Virus record (IMG/VR): IMGVR_UViG_3300008261_001864
Coordinates: 35,444 to 99,443 of that record
Strand: one strand, 5' to 3'
DNA: 64,000 nucleotides
Source: a virus
Position 1 is the stretch's first letter. Every line of letters begins with the position of its first letter. Under the pieces are notes generated by a model that worked only from the letters and a program-made list of their open reading frames with translations, had not been told where the DNA came from and ran no database searches. This document shows, in pieces, positions 45,730-54,397 of this stretch. Both the position numbers and the translations under genes were made by a program.

Positions 45730-48700
45730 CTAGAGCTGCGCTCTCAAATTGAACGTCAGGACGATGTATAAAAGTGGGAACACCGGCTGGTAGTACGCCT
45801 CGAACTGGAGGACCGTCGGATCGTTGGGGTCCACCGTAGAGGCGATGCCCGTGAAGGCCGCGACGATCTCGGCCTCGACCAACTGCTTGAACAGCGAGGT
45901 CATCGTCACTTCGACTTCTTGGGTACGGGACGCCAAGAACTTGGTACCGACGAAGTTATCAAGGACGATGCGGCTCTGCTGCTGAACGAAGTCCGCGATC
46001 TGGGTGACGGTCGGCAACCGAGTGAGGGCCGACGCCATGTTGGTGGTCAACCCCTGACGGATACGGATGAGGCCACCCGAGTCCTCCAGCAGGGTGACGC
46101 CCTTCACCGCCGTTTGGTTAGCCTCCACGGGGTCCATCACACGGGGGATGCCGGTGAACCCGAGGATACGACGACGGGTGTAGGGGGTCGCCACGTCCAC
46201 GGAGGGGCTGACCACCGCACCCGCGACAGCCGCCGCGATGAACGTACCATCCACGAGGTTGTCGTAGGACTGCCCCAACTCGTCCGTCAACGTCACGATG
46301 GCCGAGTCGGGGTAGTAGGCGACGACGCGGTTCGAGTTCAAGCCGGTCGCCACCGTGGCTGCCGTCTGGGGCGGGGTGTTGGCAGCAAACCCGATGAAGC
46401 CCATCCGTTCCGCTTGGTTCTGGATGAGGCTCTGCGTCTCACAATGCTGGGCCAACTGCGAGAACACGGCCGCCGAGGAGGTGAGAGGCACGATGATGTC
46501 GGGCTTCACACCACCCGTCAGCGGGAGGGTTAGCTCCTGTAGGGCGTTGATGTAGGACAAGTCGCTGGCCTGGTTGGTGTTGGGCACCTTGAGGACCTGC
46601 TTGATGCCCACCAGCAAGGCTCCGTTCAAGATGGCGAGGTAAGCCGCCAACGTGACACGGTTCTCAGCCGAGGTACGGCCGAAGTTCGCCTCGATGGTCT
46701 TTAGTTGCCGGAAGATGCGGGTCGAGTAGTCCTGCTTGAGGAACTTGTAGGACAGGTAGTACGGATCACCGATCTTCGGCTCGACGCCCGTGGGAGCAAA
46801 CGTCTGTAGCTTGCCGGTGTCGTTCGGGATGACGCCGACCGTGTTCGCCACCGTCAGTTCCATGCCAGGCACAGCGTAGAACGGAACCGCAGGGTTGACG
46901 TGGAAGGTCGGGCTGACCTCCATCGTGAACGAGCCACCCGTCGTGTAGGAACCCGTCGTGCTGGGCAGCACCGTGAACCGCAAGCCCGTCTGCGGGGCCG
47001 TGAAGGTTTGGCCCGGCACACCGTCACCCGACGAACCCGCCGCGCTGTTGGACGTCACCGTGAAGATGTCGGTGGCGTTCTGGCCCACGTCGCCGTCCGT
47101 CCCAGCCACCACCTTGGTGCCCGTCGTGGGGTTGAAGGCCGACGTAGTAGCGCCCGAGTCCACGAAGGCGACCGACGACGTTGCCGTGCCGACCGTCAGC
47201 GACTCGATGGTGATGTAGTTCAACCCCTCGATGCTGGACGGGTAAGCGATGCCCGCCGTCATGAAGGACGCCGTGTCGTTCAAGAGGTTGACCACCTCCT
47301 GCGCGGTCACGCGGGTCTGGTTCGCCATCTGGTTCTGGGTAAAGCCCAGCACCGAGTTGGCGTTGCCAGTGAGGATCACGAGCGACGACACATCGGAGTT
47401 CGTCGTGCTGGTGAGCCGCACCTTGTTGAGGTTCGGACCCGTCGCCACCGAGGCAACGCCCGGACAAGCGGCGTTGATGAACGATGCCACGGTGGCGGCC
47501 GTGACAGCCGCGCCGTTCGGGAACGTCACCGTGTAGTCCACACCGTTGACGCGCACCGAGAAGGTATCGTTCACACCCGTCGTGATGGCAAACGGACCCA
47601 CGACGCTACCCAGCAGCGTGGCGGGCTTGTTGGTGGCATCAATGGTCCCGAGAGCCTTCTGGAACGCCTTGAAGCCCAGCGTCGTCTGAGCGGTGCCCTG
47701 CTTGATATAGACGCTCGACACGTCATCGAAGTTTGCGGGCGTCGTCATCGACTTGATGTAGAAGATGATGTCGCCCGTGCCAGGGGTACCGGCAATCTGC
47801 ACGAACCCGCAGAGGTTGTTGGGGGCCGTACCCGCAAAAGCCGGATCAGCGTCGATGGCTGCGTTGATTTCGTTCTTGATCTGCGTGGGGGTACGGGTAC
47901 CCGTCGTCAGCGTCACCGAGATGTCAACCTCATCGACATCGAAGGACAACACCTCGTTGCCCGCCGAGATGATGACGTTACCGCCCGTGTCGGGGGTAAC
48001 GTGCTTACCAACCAGCATGGCAGGCGCAGCGTCAGCCAAGTTGGTGGCGTAGTTGACGTTGTTGAGTTTCGTGGTCCACGTCGCGGAGTACGGCGTGTAG
48101 AAGGAGTACGGCTCCGCGCCCTTGATGGTGTAGGCGGCGTTCGTCGGGTCCTTCTGGTCGAACGTCACCGTCACCGTCTCGCTGGCAGGCGTGCCGACGC
48201 CCGTGTGGAAGGCGTCAGGAACCCGCTCCGCTCCACGGGGCCACTGGACCGTCTCAGCCAAACCAGACTTGGTACCAAACCGCACCTGATAGAGGTTCGG
48301 GTTGTTGAGGCTCGACACCTCGTACTGTCCAACGCCCACGGCACCCGGCACCTTGCAGGTGAAGGTGTAGGAGTCATCCGCGACACGGCTGTAGTAGAAG
48401 GTCGCAAACGCCAAGTAGTCGGGCGGCACAGGGTCCTTGAGGGACACGAGGCGGTTCGCACCATCCACAGTCAGGACGGTCACCGCAGGACGGCTCATCG
48501 CATCCTGTAGATCGCGGCCGACGTACACCTCCACGAGGTCGGGGCGGTTGGTGGTGAGGTCCTGCCGACCGTTCGTGACTGCCTCAAAGACCGACATGGT
48601 GAGCGGGGTGTTACGCCCGTTACCCATCGTGGGAACTTCGGGGAGCAAGAAGTCCGTGGTCGAAACCGTCGCGGGCACGGTGGCGGTGTCGATGACCCGC

Positions 48701-49983
48701 TCGCACTCGGCCAAGTACATCTCGTCGTCGTTCAATGCACCCACGATCTGGGTGCTATCGAACGGGGTACCGCCCGCCGTCGTCGTCGTCGAGGCGGTCG
48801 AGTAGCTGGTGCCCCAATGAATGACCGACACATCCGTGGACGGGTTCGAGATCACGAAGTCCGTGTCTTGGATGTAGGAGGCGCGATCCGGCGAGTAGCC
48901 GCACAGCGAGACGGTGGTGACGAGGCTGTTCGGCAGGAAGTCGAAGGTGTCCTGCCAAGTGTTGGCGAAGTACGTCACCGTGACATTCGAGCCAGGGGCA
49001 GGGGGCAGCGTCAGGTAAACCTTGCCGTTCTGACCGTCCACCGCCGCAGGGATCGTCTGTAGGCCGTTGACCTTCACCACCACCTTGGAGGGGTCCGTCG
49101 TGGTGAGGCCACCACCCGAACCATCCACGATGGGACGGTTGAACACCGTAAAGACCGCGTTGCGGTTGGTCGCCGTGTAGTTCGACCACCCCATCGGGCC
49201 GTTCGCGGTGCCGTCAAGCACCTGGAGTTCCAAGGAGGTGACGAGACGGACGTGTTCGCCACCCTCGTTGTCGGTGAACACCGTCACCGTCAGGTTCGGG
49301 ATGCTGAGAGCGTCGATCTGCGCCTTGACGGACGTAGCCGTTAGAGTGCCGCTCGACAGCACCGCCGCGTACTGCGTGCCGTTCACCTTCAACTTCAAGG
49401 TGTCGTTGGTGTTGGCGATGATCTCGAAGGGACCCGCCGCAGGACTCAACAGCACGGCGTTCGAGCTAGAGACTTGAGCCGACACGTCGTCCGTGAAGGC
49501 CGTGTCGCCACGGTGGAAGAAGTAGGTGACTCGAACATCGTCGCTGGGCTGGGTCGGCACCTGTAGGGTGACGATGCCGCGCTGTCCGTTCACCTGTCCC
49601 ACCGCCGTCGGCAGGCCGTTCACCGTCACCGTCACGGTGCGGATGTCGTTCGTGACTCGACCGAGGCCAGAACCATCTACAAGCGGGAAGTTACGGACAC
49701 GGAACCGCGCCAGCGTGCCGTTCTGCTCACCCAACACAGGGTTGGCAGGGTTGGCATCACTCAGCACCCATTGGAGCGACACGTCCTCGCTGTTGATCTG
49801 CTGGTCGGCCGTCGAACTGGAACCACGCACGAGAGCGACGTTGCTCTGGGAGAGTTCCTCCTGCCCGACGCCGATGATGACGGGGATGCGAAGGCCAGCA
49901 ACAATGTTGGCGACGTTGGATTCGGTGAGCGTCCGCGTATAGACGCCAGGCGGGACATAAGTGACGAAAGGGCCGAGAGCCAT
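45730..49983 (-). CDS. Tail sheath protein, greatly enlarged
   Basis: 1417 residues against 400-700 for most sheaths. The N-terminus has PPGVYTRTLTE (11-21), typical of sheath proteins. The C-terminal ~300 residues fit the sheath core (RRILGFTGIPRVMDPVEANQ, LLEDSGGLIRIRQGLTTNMA, TQEVEVTMTSLFKQLVEAEI). In between are beta modules. Type A, residues ~95-165 and ~278-350, each carry 'VDGSG', 'VNGL.T' and 'VTYF', with a probable third copy in the middle. Type B, for example residues 183-262 and a copy containing GPFAITTGVNDTFSVRVNG, also occurs in the gp25-like baseplate gene. They probably decorate the tail surface. The ATG has GAGGAG eight bases upstream and a 141-base leader. Confidence 0.93.
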   Translation of the reverse strand: MALGPFVTYVPPGVYTRTLTESNVANIVAGLRIPVIIGVGQEELSQSNVALVRGSSSTADQQINSEDVSLQWVLSDANPANPVLGEQNGTLARFRVRNFPLVDGSGLGRVTNDIRTVTVTVNGLPTAVGQVNGQRGIVTLQVPTQPSDDVRVTYFFHRGDTAFTDDVSAQVSSSNAVLLSPAAGPFEIIANTNDTLKLKVNGTQYAAVLSSGTLTATSVKAQIDALSIPNLTVTVFTDNEGGEHVRLVTSLELQVLDGTANGPMGWSNYTATNRNAVFTVFNRPIVDGSGGGLTTTDPSKVVVKVNGLQTIPAAVDGQNGKVYLTLPPAPGSNVTVTYFANTWQDTFDFLPNSLVTTVSLCGYSPDRASYIQDTDFVISNPSTDVSVIHWGTSYSTASTTTTAGGTPFDSTQIVGALNDDEMYLAECERVIDTATVPATVSTTDFLLPEVPTMGNGRNTPLTMSVFEAVTNGRQDLTTNRPDLVEVYVGRDLQDAMSRPAVTVLTVDGANRLVSLKDPVPPDYLAFATFYYSRVADDSYTFTCKVPGAVGVGQYEVSSLNNPNLYQVRFGTKSGLAETVQWPRGAERVPDAFHTGVGTPASETVTVTFDQKDPTNAAYTIKGAEPYSFYTPYSATWTTKLNNVNYATNLADAAPAMLVGKHVTPDTGGNVIISAGNEVLSFDVDEVDISVTLTTGTRTPTQIKNEINAAIDADPAFAGTAPNNLCGFVQIAGTPGTGDIIFYIKSMTTPANFDDVSSVYIKQGTAQTTLGFKAFQKALGTIDATNKPATLLGSVVGPFAITTGVNDTFSVRVNGVDYTVTFPNGAAVTAATVASFINAACPGVASVATGPNLNKVRLTSTTNSDVSSLVILTGNANSVLGFTQNQMANQTRVTAQEVVNLLNDTASFMTAGIAYPSSIEGLNYITIESLTVGTATSSVAFVDSGATTSAFNPTTGTKVVAGTDGDVGQNATDIFTVTSNSAAGSSGDGVPGQTFTAPQTGLRFTVLPSTTGSYTTGGSFTMEVSPTFHVNPAVPFYAVPGMELTVANTVGVIPNDTGKLQTFAPTGVEPKIGDPYYLSYKFLKQDYSTRIFRQLKTIEANFGRTSAENRVTLAAYLAILNGALLVGIKQVLKVPNTNQASDLSYINALQELTLPLTGGVKPDIIVPLTSSAAVFSQLAQHCETQSLIQNQAERMGFIGFAANTPPQTAATVATGLNSNRVVAYYPDSAIVTLTDELGQSYDNLVDGTFIAAAVAGAVVSPSVDVATPYTRRRILGFTGIPRVMDPVEANQTAVKGVTLLEDSGGLIRIRQGLTTNMASALTRLPTVTQIADFVQQQSRIVLDNFVGTKFLASRTQEVEVTMTSLFKQLVEAEIVAAFTGIASTVDPNDPTVLQFEAYYQPVFPLLYIVLTFNLRAQL

Positions 49984-50045
49984 TTTGGAACTCCTCTGCG
50001 GGGTTGAAAGAAAGGATCATCCCATCTGGATTTTGCGCCTTGGGG

Positions 50046-50120
50046 CCGTTCCTGCTTCCGATCCGCGTCTGGGTGTATGGCCCGCAAGAGGCCGAAACTC
50101 TACGGATGCCCTTGGAACGG
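50046..50120 (-). promoter_or_regulatory. Structured leader before the tail sheath gene
   Basis: In the 141-base spacer, 50114-50120 pairs with 50046-50052 (7 bp) and 50103-50107 with 50061-50065 (5 bp). The apex holds a GGCC hairpin with a seven-base loop (50079-50093), then ACACCCAGA read on the minus strand (50076-50068). The element resembles the one at 37839-37943, which has the same nine bases after a four-base-pair hairpin with a seven-base loop. It ends 62 bases before the sheath ATG. Whether it regulates, stabilises or terminates transcripts is unknown. Confidence 0.4.
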
Positions 50121-50124
50121 TAGA

Positions 50125-50574
50125 TTATCGACTGCGGCTACGGTCCCGCGCCTCTGCCATAGTCTTGATGGCGTGCTTGGTTAGCTTGCGACGGGCCTCA
50201 CGGCCAACGTCGGTCATCGGCTCGTAGTCGATGAAGTCCTTGCCCTGATGCCGGATGAGGGCCGGTGAACCACCCATCTTGCGGGCGGCTTCCTTGACCT
50301 TCTTCTGCCCCTCGTAGGACTCCCATCGCTGGTCAGCGTCCCGACCTACAATCTGGTCTGCGGTCGGGTAGTCATTCTTGTGGACCCCCGTGTTGCCGAT
50401 GGGTGCGGACTCGTTCTTGGCGAACGCAAAGCCAAATCCCTCCCCGTCCATGACACGGGGGGCAGGGTCCTTGCACTCAGGACAGGGGTGGTCCGTGTGG
50501 TCCCCCATCTTGAGGTTACGCTCGAAACGGAGGTTGCAGCCTTCGGCATGACACTCAAAGACGTACTTGGGCAT
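50125..50574 (-). CDS. FmdB-like zinc-ribbon protein
   Basis: 149 residues. The N-terminal 35 residues read YVFECHAEGC and later CPEC, giving cysteines 8, 13, 31 and 34 as a zinc ribbon of the FmdB regulatory family. The rest is charged and probably helical (ESYEGQKKVKEAARKMG, KHAIKTMAEARDRSRSR), with basic residues at the end suited to nucleic-acid binding. The ATG has AGGATGAG upstream. It precedes the sheath gene. Zinc-ribbon proteins of this type appear in many phage tail clusters, but their task is not established. Confidence 0.75.
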   Translation of the reverse strand: MPKYVFECHAEGCNLRFERNLKMGDHTDHPCPECKDPAPRVMDGEGFGFAFAKNESAPIGNTGVHKNDYPTADQIVGRDADQRWESYEGQKKVKEAARKMGGSPALIRHQGKDFIDYEPMTDVGREARRKLTKHAIKTMAEARDRSRSR

Positions 50575-50592
50575 GGCTCATCCTATGTGGGT

Positions 50593-51753
50593 TTAGCGAA
50601 TCCTCTCGAAGTCATTGTTGAGGTTCGGGAGGACAGGTTGGGTCTGGAAGTAAAGGCCCGAGGTCAACGGGGTGATCCCGTGGGAGGTCTGGGTAGGCTC
50701 CTGTGTGACACGAGAGATCACAAACGGCACAGGAACGTGCATCTCCCAATCGGCGCGGAGTTGGAGCGAGATCGAGGCGTTGTAGTAGTAGGTGTCGCCC
50801 GTCTCATCGTAAGTTTCCTCGGCCTCCCCTCCCATCGAGATGTCCACCACCTCGATACCCTCGGTGGCGAGGTCCTCCTTCTTCTCGGCCCACAGCGACA
50901 TCACCAGAAGGTCCGCGATCTCCTCCATCTGGTTGGGGTCCTGTGCGATCACATCGACGTCGAAGTTGACCTCAAACTTGCCGCCGTATGCCTTGGCGGC
51001 CTCAACCCTGTCCTCGTAAACGACAATCGCCACCTTGTCGCCCACCTTGCCGCGCTTCCCGAACGCCATGACGACACCTGGCAGCGTCGTGTGATCCGAC
51101 CTGTTCCAGTAGTAGTCCACGGGGCCAATGCTGGGTGCGGGGTACCGATAGTCAGCAGTCAACGTCGTCTGAGGCGGGGTGCGGATCGCCAACGTGACAG
51201 CACCCGTCCGATAGTCCACGGTGTAATCGGTGCCCTCACGCAACAGGGTGTTCTTGCCTAGCCACAGGCGCAACGTCCCTTGGGCGGGGATGTTCTGGAG
51301 TTGGGCTTCTCGCTCAACCCCCGTGTCAAACTGGAGGAGAGCCTCGTCCGTGACGGTCAGCAGGGGGTCGATGATGAACTTGCCAAAGTCCTGCGGCGTC
51401 TCGGGGGCTTGCAGGATTTCGAGGTAGTAGATGCCCGCAGCGAGCGGGAACCCCCCGCCGTGTGCCTGCACGGCTGCGAGGTCCTCCCTGACCCACTCGA
51501 TGGGATAGACCGGCCCACCGACGTTCGTGAGCATCACATGGCTCTCGATGGTACCCATGAAGTTGTCAGCGGACAGGGCGACCTTGTTGGCCGACGCCCC
51601 CTTCACGACAATGCCGAACTGCGGGCGCTCGTCGAAGGCGTACTTGTTCTGTATGAACGGTGTCAGCTTCGAGTAGATGGGATGCCGTGAGTAGGTGTCC
51701 CGCAACTCGTTGATGAGCCGCCGCTTGAGAGCGCCGACCAAGTAGTAGAACAT
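50593..51753 (-). CDS. Tail-completion or tail-terminator-like structural protein
   Basis: 386 residues. The first ~55 residues are helical (FYYLVGALKRRLINELRDTY) and followed by RPQFGIVVKGASANKVALS. A beta module near residues 190-225 reads DYTVDYRTGAVTL, resembling the type A module of the sheath. The remainder contains AFGKRGKVGDKVAIVVY, a metal-like cluster of acids (EEIADLLVMSLWAEKKEDL) and a C-terminal strand (MHVPVPFVISRVTQ). Position between the actin-like gene and the zinc-ribbon/sheath genes, and the mixed helix plus strand layout, suggest a tail terminator or neck component. The call is positional. Confidence 0.5.
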   Translation of the reverse strand: MFYYLVGALKRRLINELRDTYSRHPIYSKLTPFIQNKYAFDERPQFGIVVKGASANKVALSADNFMGTIESHVMLTNVGGPVYPIEWVREDLAAVQAHGGGFPLAAGIYYLEILQAPETPQDFGKFIIDPLLTVTDEALLQFDTGVEREAQLQNIPAQGTLRLWLGKNTLLREGTDYTVDYRTGAVTLAIRTPPQTTLTADYRYPAPSIGPVDYYWNRSDHTTLPGVVMAFGKRGKVGDKVAIVVYEDRVEAAKAYGGKFEVNFDVDVIAQDPNQMEEIADLLVMSLWAEKKEDLATEGIEVVDISMGGEAEETYDETGDTYYYNASISLQLRADWEMHVPVPFVISRVTQEPTQTSHGITPLTSGLYFQTQPVLPNLNNDFERIR

Positions 51754-51756
51754 GGC

Positions 51757-52872
51757 CTACTCCTCGGAGGCCAGCACCAGCAGACCCTCCGCAACAGCCG
51801 TCATGGGGTCCGTCGCCAACCGAATCTCGGAGATCGGGATGGGGAACCCCTTTTTGTTCATGGAGTTGAACTCGTCCTTGAACACGTCGAGGAACCCACC
51901 GGCCCGCGTCGTCCCGCCGCTCACCACGAAGGGGATGGCCTCGGGGAGGTCGATGGAGGTGCGGGCGTTCTTGAACTGGACGACGATGTTCTCAAGGGTG
52001 TAGCGGATGAGCGCACGGATGTAGAGGGCGATGGCCTCCTCGTCACGGCCCTTGGGGTCCGCGAGGTTCACGCCCTTCTCTTTGAGACTGCACATACGGG
52101 CCGAAGTGCTGCCCATCGCCTTGGCGGCGTTGCGGTCGATCCAATCGCCGCCTCGGGCTAGGCTGAAATCCAAACCCTTGACCGTCTGGTACGCCAGAGC
52201 CGCGTTGCACATACCAGAGCCGTAGGACACGGCCAACCCGCTGAACTGCTCTGCGGCGCATTGGCTGTAGATGATCGCCATAGCCTCGTTCATGGGATGC
52301 GGCGCGTACCCATGCTCGGAGACGATCTTCCGAAACACCTCGGTGTGGTAGATGACATCCTGATCCGGGTCGTCGATGGGCGCGGCAGGCACCGAGTAGT
52401 AACAATGCTCCCCGTCCACCAGCGGCTCACCCAGCACGTTGTGGATGAGCAGGGAGAGGATTTCCTGTGCCTCGATCTCGCCCGACGCGATCACGCCTCG
52501 GCTCAGAGGACGACGGGCCTCGCGCTTGAACAGGTTTGCCATCGTGAGGGCCGAGTCGCCCAGCACCACGAGGTTGTCGTCCTTCTCGACGTAGTTGACC
52601 TTCGAGAGCCGCAGGGTCTTTTTGGCCTCAAGGTCGAGGTCGATGAAGGCGTCCCTGATACGCTTGGTTTCGACGCCACCACCGCTCATGCGGGCCGCCA
52701 CGATGTTCATGGTGCCAATGTCGAGGCCGACACCGGGCTTCGCAGTCTGACTCATCTGGGTTTCCTTTTTGGGTTTTCGGGCCTTGCCGCTCGGCTTGGT
52801 CCCGTCGGTCCACACGGCGGCACAGAGAGCCTCAAACTCCGGGTCGAACTTGTCGGTCGGGTTTGAGGCCAT
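51757..52872 (-). CDS. Actin-like ATPase (MreB/ParM/Hsp70 fold)
   Basis: 371 residues if the ATG at 52872 is used. Three nucleotide-binding motifs are visible in the right order: phosphate-1 GLDIGTMN (49-56), phosphate-2 AVSYGSGMCNAALAY (214-228) and adenosine motif VVSGGTTRAGGF (316-327). Between them are MreB-like segments 'RPLSRGVIASGEIEAQEIL' and 'GDWIDRNAAKAMG'. A later in-frame ATG at 52755 with an AAGGAAA site would trim the charged first 39 residues. Phage actins such as Alp6A and AlpC move or segregate DNA. Here the gene sits in a neck operon beside a Dps-like gene, so filament assembly during maturation is possible but unproven. Confidence 0.82.
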   Translation of the reverse strand: MASNPTDKFDPEFEALCAAVWTDGTKPSGKARKPKKETQMSQTAKPGVGLDIGTMNIVAARMSGGGVETKRIRDAFIDLDLEAKKTLRLSKVNYVEKDDNLVVLGDSALTMANLFKREARRPLSRGVIASGEIEAQEILSLLIHNVLGEPLVDGEHCYYSVPAAPIDDPDQDVIYHTEVFRKIVSEHGYAPHPMNEAMAIIYSQCAAEQFSGLAVSYGSGMCNAALAYQTVKGLDFSLARGGDWIDRNAAKAMGSTSARMCSLKEKGVNLADPKGRDEEAIALYIRALIRYTLENIVVQFKNARTSIDLPEAIPFVVSGGTTRAGGFLDVFKDEFNSMNKKGFPIPISEIRLATDPMTAVAEGLLVLASEE

Positions 52873-52885
52873 CTGTCTCGGGGTG

Positions 52886-54049
52886 TTAGTAGAGTTTGGG
52901 TTTGTAGTTCGATCCCACTTCTTCAAGGAACAAAACCCATTCCTCCCTCAGTTGCTCGGCGTACTTGGCGTCCTTGGACTTGTACTTTTCGATCTCTTTT
53001 TTGAAGGTACTAATGACGTACTCTCGACCCCGCTTGACAGTCTCGGCAATCAGAGCCTTGACGTACTCGGGGTCTTTGCCCTCGTTCATTTTCTTGACGG
53101 CGCGGCAAGCGTTGTCAATGCCCTTTCGGGCCTCCACGTTCATGTCGAAGTCAGCCTTGATAAAGTCAACCAAGCCTTTTTTGCGGTCACGGATGACCTC
53201 GATGATGTCGAGAACGTCGTCTTGGTCTAGCTTGGGACCACTTGCCTGCTTGGAAAGGTCGGACTCAAAGCGGGCGGTGACCTGTCGGGTCAGCAGTTCG
53301 TGCTTGAAGGCGTCCAATGGGTGCATAGTGGCTTCCTTTTGTCGAGTGGCATGAGTGGGGTGACCCATCATGGAGGCTTCCTTCATGGAGGACCGCTGCT
53401 TGAGCAGGTAGGCGAGGGACTCCTGCTTGTCTGCGATGCCCTGCAAGAGGTTGTCGATACCGTGGGAGAGCAGCCCCTTGTCCTCAAGGGCTGCGTAGGC
53501 GAGTTGCATGAGGACCGCTGACTTCATGAGCGCCCGCCACGACAGCAGCGGCATCTCCTGCGGGGTCGGCTGCACGGGGGCATCGCTGTAAAACAGCTTC
53601 GTGAACGTCATCATGTGGCTCATCTGGAGGAGGGGCTGCACCAAGATGGTGTCGCCCTTCCCGACGGCACGCTCGGCCAAGCCGTCGATGAGGCCGTTCA
53701 CTTCGCCGTAGATACGCTCAAACAGCAGATGGTCGCCGTAGTAGGTCTGGCCCCGAGTCTGCCAATGGTGGGCCTGGTGGATCATGGCCTCGGCCCGAAG
53801 GCTCGCCAGCAGTACGGCCAACTCGGCCATAGGGGTGCCGCCGAAGTCAGCCACACAATGCTGGAAGGCGACCTCCACATCGGTACCGACCTGTAGGGCC
53901 GCCTGTCGGACCCATCCACCAACCTCGCCCCCGTGAGCAGCGACCTTCCCGCCCACGATACCCGGTAGGTAGGGGGGTCCGTCCTTCAAGTAGTTGTAGG
54001 AGAGGGGATCGTGCAAAAGGGCGTAGGTCGAGTGGAGGTCATTCAGCAT
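52886..54049 (-). CDS. Dps-like ferroxidase domain fused to unknown helical domain
   Basis: 387 residues. Residues ~60-222 show the Dps pattern: HHWQTRG then YYGDHLLFERIYGEVNGLID and AERAVG. The candidate iron ligands H95, H107, E111, D122 and E126 have spacing 12-4-11-4, identical to Dps H51, H63, D67, D78 and E82, with glutamate replacing one aspartate. A helix-4-like segment (GIDNLLQGIADKQESLAYLL) follows. The C-terminal 146 residues start MHPLDAFKHELLTRQ at an ATG (53326) preceded by AAAAGGAA and could be a separately initiated product. Between them lies GHPTHATRQKE, encoded by a 36-base repeat. Dps proteins detoxify iron and peroxide and bind DNA. Confidence 0.8.
   Translation of the reverse strand: MLNDLHSTYALLHDPLSYNYLKDGPPYLPGIVGGKVAAHGGEVGGWVRQAALQVGTDVEVAFQHCVADFGGTPMAELAVLLASLRAEAMIHQAHHWQTRGQTYYGDHLLFERIYGEVNGLIDGLAERAVGKGDTILVQPLLQMSHMMTFTKLFYSDAPVQPTPQEMPLLSWRALMKSAVLMQLAYAALEDKGLLSHGIDNLLQGIADKQESLAYLLKQRSSMKEASMMGHPTHATRQKEATMHPLDAFKHELLTRQVTARFESDLSKQASGPKLDQDDVLDIIEVIRDRKKGLVDFIKADFDMNVEARKGIDNACRAVKKMNEGKDPEYVKALIAETVKRGREYVISTFKKEIEKYKSKDAKYAEQLREEWVLFLEEVGSNYKPKLY
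53333..53368 (-). repeat. 36-base repeat, copy inside the Dps-like gene
   Basis: Read on the minus strand it begins ATGGGTCACCCCACTC and ends CGACAAAAGGAA. It is the inverse of a 36-base stretch at 56905-56940, with one mismatch. It lies at the border between the Dps-like domain and the C-terminal domain and ends with a ribosome-site-like AAAGGAA seven bases ahead of ATG 53326. The copy is read through in frame as MGHPTHATRQKE. Confidence 0.75.
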
Positions 54050-54360
54050 TAGTCATCCATCCCAGCGAGGATGTCCATGAGGGCGGCCTTCTTGCCCTTG
54101 TTCTTCAACTCCTTGCCCAGATCAGCCAGCGTCTCCTTCTCGGGACGGCCACCGGCCTTGGCAGCACAAAGCGGACACTTGACGCCGCTGGTCTGCTTGA
54201 CGGTCAGGTAGAACTGGTGGGACTCGTCCTTCGAGCAGGTGTACTCAAACAGGTTCGCACCACCCTGCTTGGCCTCACTCTGCTTCTTGCCACCACGCTT
54301 GGCGACTCGGGACATCACGGACTCGGAAAAGTTCAACAGGCTGGCTTGACGCGGGTGCAT
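54049..54360 (-). CDS. Small zinc-ribbon-like protein
   Basis: 103 residues, chosen start ATG 54360 with a perfect AGGAGG site seven bases upstream; a longer reading to 54558 overlaps the upstream gene and lacks support. The N-terminus MHPRQASLLNFSESVM resembles the MHPLDAFKHELL start of the neighbouring C-terminal domain. Cysteines 42, 62 and 65 with H48 could bind zinc (YTCSKDESH, VKCPLC). The C-terminal third is lysine-rich and helical. The stop overlaps the next gene as TAATG. Unknown function, likely nucleic-acid or virion-DNA associated. Confidence 0.6.
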   Translation of the reverse strand: MHPRQASLLNFSESVMSRVAKRGGKKQSEAKQGGANLFEYTCSKDESHQFYLTVKQTSGVKCPLCAAKAGGRPEKETLADLGKELKNKGKKAALMDILAGMDD

Positions 54361-54397
54361 GGGAAATCCTCCTACAGGGGGTGAGAGAAAAGAAAGA

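Noticed and set aside
46900-48510. 536-residue plus-strand frame within the sheath gene
   Set aside because: Very Arg/His/Gly-rich, an effect of codon bias on the opposite strand; the sheath reading is certain.
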